A stretch of DNA of 64,000 nucleotides, from the NCBI GenBank assembly GCA_024291935.2, contig CM044320.1, positions 49,294,001 to 49,358,000 of the forward strand, read 5' to 3'. The notes below the pieces were generated by a model, which was not told the DNA's origin, did no database searches, and worked only from the letters and a program-made list of their open reading frames with translations. Position numbers and translations under genes: made by a program. The DNA comes from Okapia johnstoni. Its lineage: Eukaryota > Chordata > Mammalia > Artiodactyla > Giraffidae. Shown one piece after another: positions 12,672-25,000 of this stretch. The number at the start of each line of letters is the position of its first letter. Positions within the stretch are counted from its first letter, which is position 1.

Positions 12672-13949
12672 CCCTTCTCCTCTCCACTCCCCTCCAGAAA
12701 TAAGTAGGTCATCTGTGGAGCTTTTTCCAAACTCTGCCATGACATTTCCCCAGGGGAAAAAAAAATCATTTTAACAGTAGGTGGGCCAACAATATAAAAT
12801 TAGAAGGTCACTTTATACATACGGATGCTTATTTCCTGCAGTAAAAGACTTCCTTCCCTCCACAAACATTTAAGCATTAAACACAGACATTAAATGCAGG
12901 AGCTGCAACTGTCAACAAGTGAGGAATTGGTGAGTCAGTGGGAAAGTACTGTTAGGTGGCAATGCAGTTACAGGACAAGTGTAAGGTGTGAAAAAGGTAC
13001 ACAGAAGCATCCAACCAAGGCTCGGAGGATCTGGAAGCTTCTGAGTAAGTGATGTTTAAGCAGTGACGTGGAGGGTAATGGTGAGGCAGGTGAAGGGCTG
13101 GTGGGGGAAGCAGTGGATAAAGTCTGAATTCTCAGTTCCTGCTCGAGTAGCCTCTGAAGACCATCCTCGCCTCTTCACTTCCCTGTTGGGCTTCATTGAT
13201 TTCAAATGCTGTCATTCTCAGTGGTGATTTTTTTTTCCCCAATCTTTAAGGACACCTGGGACTTCTTGAACTTCAAAAATTATTTTCACTGATGCTTAAC
13301 ATAAATGGAAACTATCACAAATCATTGTTCAAAGGCACTTGTTTCATGTTACCTCAGGGCTTGGGAATGAAATAAGAAACGTCCCGTTCCACTCCTTCCA
13401 GTACACATACACCACAGTCTGGCGTCTTCTTCCACAGCTGATTATTGGGTTCCTGAGCACCTAGCATGGTGCAGTGAATTACTGAAGTAATTACTGAAAT
13501 TACATGACAAAACTTTGTATTACCTCATCAGGGCTGTGTGAAGAGAAATTTATTTATTCCTCCTGGAAGAAGAGGAAAATTAATTTTTTCTGTTCACTCA
13601 AAAGGCAATCTTTTTTTTTTTTTTAATGTTTTTAAACCTGGAGATTCTCAGGCCACCTGCAAGTAGCACCTTTCACCAAAATCTATTTTCACTGCACTAG
13701 CAGGGAATTTATTTTAATTGCCAATATAAGTATTTTTTGCTAGCTTTAACTTATTTTTTTCATTCATTTATCCAGCAAATATTTACAGAGCACCTTGAGT
13801 TCACGACATTGTCCTGAGGATTGAGTGCAAACATTCATCATTCCTAGAACTTACTTTGAATACAGGTAAGTGCTTTATAAATATTAAATTAAAAATGTAA
13901 GAATACACTAATCTCTATAAATTTATTCAAGTTTAGAATATTTAAAATA

Positions 13950-14115
13950 AAGGGTAATTCCTTAAGAGACAGTCACACTGAGTATAGTAAGACAGAGAAA
14001 GAAATATCCTGTGACATCCCTTATATGCAGAATCTAAAAAGAAATGATATAAATAAAAAAGAGTAAATTGAAACCAATTAAATAAAGAAATAAAGAAAAC
14101 AGAGAATGTGATATT
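13950..14115 (+). repeat. Possible L1 fragment
   Basis: Contains GAGTATAGTAAGACAGAGAAA and, after the gap, TTATATGCAGAATCTAAAAAG, similar to ruminant L1 3' sequence. Short and AT-rich, so the call is weak. Confidence 0.4.
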
Positions 14116-14951
14116 CCAACAGATTTTTTTTAAAAGATACCACTAAATTCCTATTTTATCAAATTAACACAAAGAAAAAATCAAGTTTGTGTAAAATTAT
14201 AAATAGGTAAAAGTAAAATTATCCTTTAAATAGAATTGAATTAAGCAATCCTACTAGGGTATTTTTATATTTACTACTGTCAATTATCTTGAGCCTTAGT
14301 TTCCTCATCTACAAAAAAAGAGTTCATTTTTTTATTAACAAATATTTACTGAATGTCTACTATGTGCCAAGCATTGGTTTAGGCTTTGGAAAACACTGGT
14401 AAACAAAACAGATGCAATTCCTATCTTTATGGTGTTTATATTCTAAAGAAGATAATACTATCTCATGGATGTTAATGTAATTGAAAGTGCCTCATGAGTG
14501 TCACAGTGCTATATAAACCCCAGGTTCTTGAATGTGATGGCTATCCTATTCCTCTATCTCCCATAATTCGGGAGAGAGGTTGTAGGAAAGTGATTGAAGT
14601 TGATAAAAATGTTTCAACAATGCCACATTTGACCACTAGAGGTCCTCAACAATCACATCCAACATTAATCCATTCTACTAAATTCATTATAATTTGTGAA
14701 ATAATTTATCAAAAGTAATTTAAGAAAGTTGGTCAAATTAGATAAAATGTATTATATGAAACCATAAAAGATTAGCCACAAGAGGTTAATTGTAAGAGAT
14801 AACACACTACATGCCAATACCATGCAATAAATACTGTGCCTGGCAGAATGCAGACAATTAAGAAGTATTGTATATTAACGTTTCATCATTGCAATCTCTT
14901 AAATCACTTCATCTCCATACACACTTCTTTTAAGATAAATCAACACCAACA

Positions 14952-15003
14952 TTATTTTTTTTAATATTTATTTATTCATTTGGCTGCATCGGGTCTTAGT
15001 TAC
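14952..15003 (-). repeat. CHR-type SINE fragment
   Basis: Only the T-rich end remains: TATTTATTTATTCATTTGGC, then GCATCGGGTCTTAG. The rest of the element is missing. Confidence 0.5.
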
Positions 15004-15499
15004 ATCATATATGCAATTTCTCACATGAACCAAGTGATCAGAATATACTCAGAACACACAAAAAAGTAAATTGAGGACTTGGTATATATGTTAAATTTTA
15101 ATACTTGATAAAATATATTTAAGTTAAAATCTGATACAAACATTGCCAGTCCAAGAAAATATACATAAATTTAGATTCAAATGGAGTCAGTATGCAAACC
15201 TGGATAAAAGACTGTATCTTGACAATTGTTACTGATGGCTTTTAAAAAAGTAGTCGATTTTTATATCAGCTATACATCACAGAGGTTACGGCAATCTTTT
15301 TCTCAAAAAATTTCCCTTATCCCTTAAGCACTGTAAATTTAGTGTGAAGAAGAAAGTTAGAGATCATCTAATTTATCAAAACATTTTGAAGATTAAAGTT
15401 TTAAACACCTACTGTAAGCTCAAACAATGCAAAAATAGTCAGCATTTCATTTTCCCCTGAAGGTTAATTTGATATGTTATTCACAATAACAAATTATAG

Positions 15500-17741
15500 C
15501 AATGGAAAAACATTCCATTCTTTCTTGGAAGTACACATTATTTCTTCTTCCAGGTACTTCAGTACTTTAAGCTTAATATTCACTTTATTAAATATTAAAC
15601 AAAAAGAAACTAAAAATCATGCACTATTATTAAGAAACAAAAATTTCTTCCCAACTTCAACAATTACTTTTAAAACTGTGAAAACAATTAGAAACACTAG
15701 GTCTTTAAGAGCATATCAAAATATATTTGAAGGAATTATCTTTCAGACATTGCTTACTTTAAAAAAAATTGCTTTATTTTGGAAGAGTAAGCTATCTATA
15801 AATAAAAATTCATCCAATGTGGACATAATTGGAGAAATTTTCTAACCATGAATAGTGGATAAAATGAGTATTTCAAGAATATTCTCCCTGCATCAAAGTG
15901 TGAAATTACAACAGAATTATAGGAATTAGAAATTATTACTATCAGTGACCTGATGAAAATAGGACTATCTTTGAATTAACTTCCAATTAAAAAAAATAAA
16001 AACTAGTTCTTGGAATTTGTGCCACATGACAATTTTATTCCTGATGTTACTGATACAGAAGCACTGTTTGGTCTTATAAAGGAATAAACACCTTCCTGAA
16101 GGTAGAATTCTTCCTTTTTGAAAGATACAGTAAATATTTCTTATCACTAGAAATGTAAAGCTTCTAGTACTTCTTGAATACTGACTTTACTTTCCAAAGA
16201 TGTAAATATTATCTCCCTCAATGCCCAGACCAACAGTGAAACTATTCTGGTGACCGTCTCTTTTACGAGAAGCATGGATTATTTCAAAAACTAGCTTGCA
16301 TATAACGTTTGTCTGTATTCCTCAGACAAAAGATCACTTAGTTTTATACAAAAGTTTCATGCTTTATAATCCATAAACATTAGTAGTCAGCTTAAGATGG
16401 CTATTCTATGATTGCATATTTGTGTGAACCATTATTTTTCTTTAGAAAACACATTTTAGTTTAAAATAGGGAAACATAAACCTCAATATGGAATAACTGA
16501 TAATACTGTAAAGTTATTAAACACATCCCTAAAATTCCTGAAAGTACATTAATAATTTTTTAAATAGGCACAATCTCTTTAAAAACATATTATTTACAAA
16601 TACGTTAGATTGATGGAGTCTATGTAGTCATTACATTATCTGGGTAAGTTTTTTCAAGAATCTGCCTACAGAACAGAAAACAGTACATAGTGACTGTCCG
16701 TTTGCCATTGGAAAACTGAAAGCAGCATGACTTGATTGAAGAAAAAGTAACTGGAAAACTAATTAAAATGGGTATTACTGTAAAGAAAAATAACGATCAC
16801 ATGATAGAATTTTTATGCAGCACCACTTTTTCTTCACTAACACCTTAATTTTGAGATTGTAAAAATATAATTTTGAAGTTAACATTATTTTAATGTAAAA
16901 ACTGTCATCTGCATTCATAGAAAATTGCATTATTAAAAAATATTTCTAATATGCTAAAACTACTAAGTTGTTTCCCCTTTCACATTGCACAATGTCCATC
17001 AAAAATATTAGTTCTTATAAATAATACATGAACTATTTTTCCAAATTTCAATTTATATTTTTATATCTTAATTTGTTTTTTTACCAAAAATACTGGTAAC
17101 AAAATATTATTGATGTTAATATAAGTCAGTTAAAAAATCGGTTCTTTCTGATTTGGAAAGCTTAAAAAATTTTTAAGTAGTAACAATTCTCCCACACCCA
17201 GTGTAACAGCAAGCAAACATGCAGCAGCCATCAGTACTTGGTATTGTTCCTTTCAACAATCCTGATCAGGAACCTAAATTAGGTGCCAAGACAAGTGCCA
17301 AACCGTTGCTTTTAAACTATAATGCAATAACATAATAAGAGCACCTCTATTGCTATCAGCAGGTAATAACCACCATATTTTAACACAAACTCAAAATATA
17401 GCAACTATGGATACAGTCCTAGTAGTGTTATTTGATTTTATGTTTCCCTTAGTGGGTAGACATTAACAAAAATGTCACAGATGGAAAATGATATAAATGT
17501 CTATAACTATTAAGAACCTCCTGGTGATTTTACCACTGTCTGCCTCAAAAAGGTACTTTCTGGTGAATTCAGGTATGTGAATTCTGATGAGATTTCTCCT
17601 TGGTCCAGCCTCTACCCCCTCTTATTGTACTTAATGTCTGAACCTATTTGGATAAACACAAACAGGAGAAACTTTTTAAGATGTGAAGCTAACACATTCA
17701 CTCTCTTTCTCTTCTCGTTTTCTTAGAATGACACATTATAT
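15500..17741 (-). other. GAS2L3: Probable GAS2L3 3' untranslated region
   Basis: Starts directly after the GAS2L3 stop codon (17742-17744). It is AT-rich, contains no ruminant SINE or BovB, and is therefore cleaner than the DNA on either side, as expected for a retained UTR. The far end is uncertain. It depends on which poly(A) signal is used. Open frames here (for example 15474-15845 on the plus strand) are AT-driven and not credible genes. Confidence 0.5.
15584..16039 (-). terminator. Candidate GAS2L3 poly(A) signals
   Basis: Canonical AATAAA hexamers on the minus strand occur at 15584-15589, 15773-15778 and 16034-16039. Use of these would give a 3' UTR of roughly 1.7 to 2.2 kb. Which is used cannot be decided from sequence alone. 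Confidence 0.35.
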
Positions 17742-19058
17742 TTATTTTCTAGGTTTCTTACTTCCCGTCATAACAAAATAATGGTCATCGTCTTCCTTCT
17801 TTTTAGCAGAAGGTTTTTTATCTACACTAACCGTTTCCTTGCCAGATGAGGGTGGTTTCCTGGTTGAAGCTGGGGCTTTGCCACTTTTGGGAGGCCCTGT
17901 AGCTGAGCACTGGCTCTTGGTGGCAGTCTGTACTGACTTTGGTTCAGGTTGTGTTTTGGCAGAAGACTGGGGAAGACTCACGATGGACAGTGGGGTACGG
18001 CCCGGGGACCTGGAGGAGCTGGGTCCTGTCTTCTGGGACGTGCTTTTATTCTGAGGCTGCTTTTTAGCAACTAAAACCATATTCTTATCTTTCAATTTCT
18101 GTGCAGCTTTTGCAGGAGCAACTGAGGATACAGAAAGTGGCTGGTTTAAATTCAGGGCCGACTTAGGTTTCTGGGCTTGCGGAGCTCCACCATGGGGCTG
18201 AGCCCGTGTTTCCAGACGCCTGGTGACAGTTTTGGAACTGGTTGTTGTCACTTTTTCAGGGGACTGGAAGGAAGAAGGGTTAGGCCTCACATGCTGATGT
18301 GCCTTAGGTGGCTTTGGACACTTTGATGATGAATTTAAATGTGCAGCTGAGGGAGAGACCGCATGATCCCTGGAAGGTACATGATTGTGTTTCAAATGCT
18401 TTGGTTCAGTTTTTCCAGAACACTTATTTAGCAGAAGTGTAGACTCAGGCACATCTCTTGACTTCTGGGCTGGAACACGCTTGGTCTTAGGAGTACTGGG
18501 TGATGAGATACATTTTCTCAACGACTCAGATACACAAGGTGCTGCTCTTGATAAAGCTGGTGAAAAAGTGCTTTTACCCACTGTATTTAAAGAAGCATGT
18601 GAAGATGACATATTGTTAGAAGGAGCCTGTGGTTTCTTTGTTATGCTCTTTGAAGACGTGAGTTTGAGATGAGAAGATGCTGCTGGAGAATTTGCCAATT
18701 TAGAACGGACTGATCCTGGGGCCAGATTCCCTCCTTTCAGGGAAGATGCTGATGGCAACGCAGCTGGCAGATGTACCTGCTTCTCTTTGCCCCTTGGAAT
18801 ACCAACTGGTGTGCCTGGTTTTGAGTTTTGTTTCTGAAACATGCTAACTGCTGACAAAGGATTCATTTCAGGAGGCTGAGGTGTTCTGGCAGGCGAATCA
18901 GGCACACTTTCATTGGAAACTCCTTTTTGAAATGCTAGAATTTTCTGTTCTAGTGTAGCAAACTGTAATATTCGACAGGGGTCGTATTTAAGCAAAAATC
19001 CTTGAAGAGTATCCCAGCCTCCACCGACACGGACCATGACATGTTTTCCGTGAAGCAT
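17742..19058 (-). CDS. GAS2L3: GAS2L3 last coding exon: GAR end and C-terminal tail
   Basis: Encodes residues 253-690. The first 28 or so residues finish the GAR domain ([13 protein letters not shown], then LLKYDPCR). The remainder is low-complexity, basic and proline/serine-rich, the microtubule-binding tail in this family. The C-terminus is [20 protein letters not shown]. RxxL matches such as R370-S-K-L373 could be APC/C D-boxes, which would fit the reported Cdh1-dependent turnover of GAS2L3. The acceptor is the AG at 19059-19060. The open frame runs 21 bases further into the intron, but those codons are not used. Stop TAA at 17742-17744. Confidence 0.97.
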   Translation of the reverse strand: MLHGKHVMVRVGGGWDTLQGFLLKYDPCRILQFATLEQKILAFQKGVSNESVPDSPARTPQPPEMNPLSAVSMFQKQNSKPGTPVGIPRGKEKQVHLPAALPSASSLKGGNLAPGSVRSKLANSPAASSHLKLTSSKSITKKPQAPSNNMSSSHASLNTVGKSTFSPALSRAAPCVSESLRKCISSPSTPKTKRVPAQKSRDVPESTLLLNKCSGKTEPKHLKHNHVPSRDHAVSPSAAHLNSSSKCPKPPKAHQHVRPNPSSFQSPEKVTTTSSKTVTRRLETRAQPHGGAPQAQKPKSALNLNQPLSVSSVAPAKAAQKLKDKNMVLVAKKQPQNKSTSQKTGPSSSRSPGRTPLSIVSLPQSSAKTQPEPKSVQTATKSQCSATGPPKSGKAPASTRKPPSSGKETVSVDKKPSAKKKEDDDHYFVMTGSKKPRK

Positions 19059-22000
19059 CTTTCCCCCAAAAGAAAGCAAAAAATAAAGCTGTAAAACTGT
19101 AAGGTGCAGCTATAATTTATTAGCAGTCACAGTCTGTGGTGTCTGTGACTATGAAATGCAGTGTATTTGCCAACAGCTTCACTATAAATTGACAGTCTCT
19201 TTTTTGTATTATTAAAATTTAATTCATACTGAATTATGCCACTAACAATAGAGTCTTACAGTTTGTAAGGAAGATATTTACACACAGCTTACATCCTAAA
19301 AATCCAAATTACTAAGTGCAAAACTACAAGGAGAACACTGCTCAGTAGAGAATCCACTATTGAAGGAAGAAAGGAGTAGAGATAGTAAATAAGAGGGAGA
19401 AGAGGAAAAAAACGCTTCATAATAGAGAAAAAATATTGATAACTGCAGAAGAACAATAAAAATGACCAAATCTTATACTTTAGAATTTAATAAATTACAT
19501 TCACATGAATTATATCAATTTAATCTTTCTAAAACTTTGATATAATCTATTTCTAGTTCTTCTTTGCAGATGAGGAACTAATGGCTCTGAGAGATTAAGG
19601 AAACTGTCCCAAATCACCAAGTTGGCCTGGACTCACATTCACCAGGCTGCTAATCCCAAATGGTGCCTTTGTGCAGAAACGGTGTATCTTGGGTCTGCCA
19701 GCACAGCCTAAGCTGGACCTCAGGCCCCTATTCATTCAACAGGCAAATCCACACAATTGTATGAGACTGCTCTACAAATTTGAACTCCAAATCCCACGCT
19801 CTGTACACTGTCATTGTATCATACTGCTTAAGAAAAGAAAGTTAATTAAAAGACAGAAAGTGCATGTACCTGTTTCTGGGTGAGTTGAGAGGGGCATGAG
19901 GATGTAATGATAATATAAGTAATCAAAGAAAATGTGGGTAGTGAAATTGGATTTTTTTACATAATTTTATATTACACTCCTAACTTGGGAATAAAACAGC
20001 TCTTGTATCAGAAATGGACAGAATGTTGAACAGGTAAAACTTGAATCTCCTTATCAGCAATGGGGACAATTAATCAATAACAGATTGCAGAAGGGATAAA
20101 GGAAGAAAATGAGCATGTATATTAGCATATTAGTATAGATGCTGATACCGTGTCAGCAAAAAAAAAGGCTTCATACTTAAAACCCAAAGTCTTATGATAT
20201 TATCAACTACAATATTTCTATTTCTTTTTCTTCTTACTGACATTTAATCTTATTAGGTGTTCTGATTTTGCTTCTTTCTTCTTATGATAGAAAACTATTC
20301 CTTCTTAGGAAGTCTGAAAATGAAATAAGTTACCTGAGGTATTCAAAGATATTTTTCCCCCAATTATATCCAATGTCGAAATAGTCTTAGCTAGCCCTAT
20401 GGTTAGTTGCTCAAAACAAGATCTGAAGGCGGGGAGGGGTGGGGGGGATAAATTGGGATATTGGAACTGACATATATATAGGCTACTATATATAAAAACA
20501 GATTAATAAGAACCTACTACATAGCACAGGGAACTCTACTCAATGCTCTATAATGTCCTATATGGGAACAGAATCTAAAAAAAGAGTGGATATATGTATG
20601 CGTTTAACTGATTCACTTTGCTGTAGAGCAGAAACTAACACAACATTGTAAATCAACTATACTTTAATGAAAATTAATTTAAAAAAAAGATCTGACTGTA
20701 ATAGGATGTAAATGGTGGACTTACTCTTATAAAAAGTATTTTATCTCCTAGTCGATATCGCCCTTCAGATAAGTACTCAATAGAAAACCGATGAGAACAA
20801 CTACAAGGAGGGTCTTCAGCAATGTGTTTAACCTAAGATTAAAAATAAATAAAAAGATTTAGGACTTATGGCAAAACCACTTTAACATTAAAATGCAAGG
20901 TTATTTGATAGCTGGGAAAAATCAAACTCAAAGATAAAAATTTAAAGACAGTTCAACTATTATCTCTAATCTTCTGAGTGTATTAGTAGCTCAGTCACGT
21001 CTGACTCTTTGCTATGCCATGGACTGTGGCCTTCCAGGTTCCTCTGTCCATAGAATTCTCCAGGCACGAATACCGGAGTGGGTTGCCATTTCCTTCTCCA
21101 GGGGATCGTCCCAACTCAGGGACTGAACCTGGGTCTCTGGCATTGCAGGCAGATTCTTTACCATCTGAGACTTAGACATTCACTAATCTAATAAAAGTTA
21201 GCAGTGATGAAGTATTGAGTCTCTCTTTCTCACTCTCTGCCCAAGTGCAGTCAGGCTCCTCGTGTACTCACTGATCACCAGAAAAGGTCTGTGAATGTGC
21301 ACACAGTGAAGTCAATTCAAAACACATGCATTAGATCATAAGAACTGTACGGGTTCATTACTAAGCTTGAATTGTTTTAAGACCTGAATTAATATATGTC
21401 AAGTCAGAGAGAAGGAAATGGCAACCCACTTCAGTATTCCTGCCTGGGAAATCCCATGGACAGAGGAGACTGGTGGGCTACAGTCCATGGGGTTGCAGAG
21501 AGTTGGACACGACTGAGTGACTAAACAACAACAACAAATTTAAAGCCAAGAAAGCCAACAGAATAAAGAATTAAAACTTACGTTAACATACATACATGTC
21601 AGATAAAGTTTAACCTGGAATTTTCACTTGTCCCCTAAGGCTACGCTACAGTAATACTATGGGGGAATATTCAGATATGTTCCAAAGTTACTGTTAAAAT
21701 AGGCATAGACATATTTATATCTATTCACCCAAGATAGGGTAAACCCTAAAAATTTTAACTCAAGAGACATTTTTCTAAAAATACTTGCTTTGTTTCAAAT
21801 AGTCTGCCATGGAGATGAGAGTTGAACTACCTCTACTCCTCAAGGGGTTTACAGAATTTTTAACTACAGTAAATATCTTAAAAATGGTAAAAACTGAAAT
21901 AAAAATAAACATTTAGGAATTCTGTGTTCAAAAATGGAAATTAAAATGACCTGACCCAATGAAAACGTTCCCTGAGACATGTACGGCTTGAAAGAACGCC

Positions 22001-25000
22001 ACATGCCAGCCACTAGGGAAAATATTCTGTTCTCCTAAAATGACACTTCTGAAAAATCAAGACCGTGTTTATTTTTCTCAACTACTTGTCATACAGAGTA
22101 TATCTAAACAAATTCAGTTAACTGAGTACAGATATGATATTAAAGAAAGTCTCTTCAGATATCCTCAGTGTAGCTGAGCACTAACAGAAATTTACGACTG
22201 TCTTAATTATCTACCCAAGACGACACTTATGGATTCATCTGGGGCCCAATCAGAAGTGTCTGGATTTATCTCACAACATCATTCATTTACCAAAATAGCA
22301 TGATTATAAATAGAACTGATTTTCATATGCCATTCAATCAAGTTTATCTTGTTCACAGCCTGGGTATATGTGCATACATATGTACACACATTCACACACA
22401 CACATACATACCACATGCAAAGGATGGCTAAAAATAATCTGAACTTGGGGAAAGAATATACAATTATTTAAATCATTTATAAATCAGATAAAAAAGTAAT
22501 TTGAAAGGAGGTAATTATTTCAGTCATTATTTTCTATCCATTAAAGTTTCTTAGGTACACAGAACTGCAGTTGTATACTTCTTCACAGCACTCAAAAAAA
22601 TTAATCAGGTAAAAATTGCTCACTATTTTAGATATGATCCTAAGATCTTGGCAGATCACATATGTATAGGTGGACATTGAATATATTCATACAGCACATA
22701 CAGGTTTCAAGAAATGTGTTTTCTTTCTTTTAGTTTTCATAACAAGACTAAAGGTCATTTATTTATTCAGCAGGACAAATTAGCACTAACCCACAATATA
22801 AATAAGGTGGTGAATTTAAATGAAGTAATAAGTACTGTGAATAAAAAAAATATTCTCTTCTGGTTTTATCTATTGTATAATTAACGTTTTAACATTAAAG
22901 AAATAGCTAAAGAAATTAAAATCATCTGTGAAGTCACTACCCTAACGTCCATTATTTTCATTCTCCTTGTTCTGATGCATACTTCATACAAAATAAACAT
23001 TTTTCTTATTGCTATATGGTCTTCATAATGATCATATAAAATGATTATTCTGTAAAGATAATGAGTCCTAATTTACCTAACCAATGTCCAATTTGAGAGT
23101 ATTTACATTGTTTCCAATTTTTCACCCTTACAAATAACAGTGCAATAGACACTACCTTCGTGCTACATTTTTTTCCCCTTTTCAATTACAGTAAAAATGA
23201 AAGAGGAACACTTGTGGCAAACTATGAGACTCTGACGCATCACAGTGGAAATAAAGTGTGACAGTTACTTACAGCTTCATGCAGCTCTTCATGCTGACAA
23301 CACGATTTTGGAATGCTGATGGAATCTTCAGGTCCAGAAGTATTAAGTAAAGTCTCTTCTAGTTCAATTTCTTTCTCAAGTTTTACTAATACTGGTGGCT
23401 CAACCCCATATCTGAAAATCAATTATGAGATCTCATCAATCAAGTGAAGTCTGAGGCAAGTACTTCCATGTATATCACAATAGGGTATCTTTTAATTTTA
23501 AATAAAGTCTGTATGACTCTCTTCTACCAGTTGTTTCATCGGAACATCTGGAAATGCTTTTTAATGTCTCTTAGACTGCCAAAAATTCAGATTATCACCT
23601 TTACACTATAGCATATATATTTGGGTTACTGGATGCTCCCAATATTCAATCTGAGATCCTAAAGGTACCTTTAAAAATCAGCTCATGAGTGAAGATAGAA
23701 TTGAACTAGGTATGGAGAAAATCAAACCTTGGCCTTCTTATCAAACCCTTTTTGTGTTCAAAGGACTTGCCTCACTCTGAATGGCTTAAAGTTGCATGCT
23801 CTTATTCTACTCTTAACCTAAAAACTCCAAGTGCCCACTTTTATAGTTTAATATTAAATAAAGGCAAGCTATATTAACAAGCAAATGTTGACACAGCTCA
23901 CGTGAACAAAGGTACTAAAGGAACAAAAAGAAAGAAAAAAAATAGTAAATTAAGTTACTTTATTCCAACCAAAAATTATTTTCTTTTATAGAAAATAGTA
24001 TTCTAGATAAAATAGAGTAGCTTAAAACATCTTTATCACTTTGCACAAGCCTGAAATATTGTGGAATACATACCTTGAGACGATTCGACCAATTTCAAGA
24101 AGACAAAGATACACCTGTCTTGGATCTTTGTGCAAAACTGTGAAAAAATAAGACCACATATTTTAAGGGGCAAATTAAACAGGCAATTATATAAATACTT
24201 TGAGGGAATATACAGACAATCAAGTAAAAAACTTAGATAGCTTTCAGTTTGGTCATCGCACAGATCCTTCTGTTGAATTAAATAAAATGAGAAAACACAT
24301 CAATAGTTCTCCAGTAGAGCATGATTTTTTAAAATGAATTGTCAAAAAGATTAATCCATTTAGACAACCGAGCTGACGGCTTCTGTTTATGAGGCAAATC
24401 TAAACACCATGAGTGCACATCATTTGACCTTCTGTTGTTTCTGTAATTATGTGCTCAGAGAAATAACCAGTAATTTAGACTTTGTTGAGTAATTCTTGAT
24501 TAAAACATTAATTAGTTAAAAAGCATTAGTCCAGAATTTTCCCATAGCCAACTCATCTAGGAAATAAAGTATGTCTAGGCCATTCTAGATATATAGGATT
24601 TATAACTATAAATGCAAAGTTTAACCATGTATTTGATTTCGAATCTGATTCTCCAATTGTTTAACATCTATTTGGAACAAATTTTTCTAGGAAAACGAAA
24701 TGTGGCATTTGAATTCTTATTTGGAAAGAAAAACTAGAAGTGAGGCATACAAAAATATCCTAATAAACATTAAATACGACTACAACAACACTTACCTAAA
24801 CCTTCAGATTCAAAGAGGTAAGTCTCATCAACCCCAATGTGCCTGCACCAGTGAAGGAAGTTTGCAGTATTATCTCTAGCAAAGAATGAACCAGATGCAG
24901 CATCTTTCTTACATGGTACTTTTCTCATTGGAAAATTCTGGAAAAGACAAAAGGATAATTTCAAACAGGTATCCAGAATATTTTCATTAGATATCCATTT

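Larger units (their letters stand above)
1..15500. other. Intergenic region downstream of GAS2L3
   Basis: No exon-like or conserved coding frame was recognised here. The stretch is a mosaic of old L1, L2 and MIR-like fragments with younger ruminant SINEs and one BovB fragment, listed separately. Between them (about 1-740, 1720-2090, 2130-2780, 3400-4450, 5600-6200, 6490-8050, 8200-8900, 10300-11030 and 12680-14950) I see AT-rich or old-repeat-like sequence and nothing I can name. In the known mammalian order the next gene in this direction would be ANO4, but none of its exons was recognised. Confidence 0.6.
19059..20724 (-). other. GAS2L3 intron between the last two exons
   Basis: Donor GTAAGT at 20719-20724, acceptor AG at 19059-19060. 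It holds an old MIR-like piece near 19555-19625 and an L1 3' end near 20400-20690. Otherwise AT-rich sequence with nothing recognised. Confidence 0.85.
20833..23272 (-). other. GAS2L3 intron with SINEs
   Basis: Donor GTAAGT at 23267-23272, acceptor AG at 20833-20834. Contains a minus-strand Bov-tA at about 20983-21172, a plus-strand BOV-A at about 21408-21538, a short CA-rich tract near 22385-22410 and an old L1 fragment at about 22940-23165. The rest is AT-rich and unremarkable. Confidence 0.85.

Noticed and set aside
15474..15845. 123-residue plus-strand open frame in the GAS2L3 3' UTR region
   Set aside because: Composition is AT-driven with Lys/Ile/Phe/Ser bias typical of chance frames. 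No homology recognised.
17741..17746. AATAAA overlapping the GAS2L3 stop codon as the poly(A) signal
   Set aside because: It would leave almost no 3' UTR and cleavage would fall at the stop. Downstream hexamers are more plausible.
17839..18672. Plus-strand open frames opposite the GAS2L3 last exon
   Set aside because: They are shadows of the real minus-strand exon, which matches a known protein and joins in frame to seven other exons.
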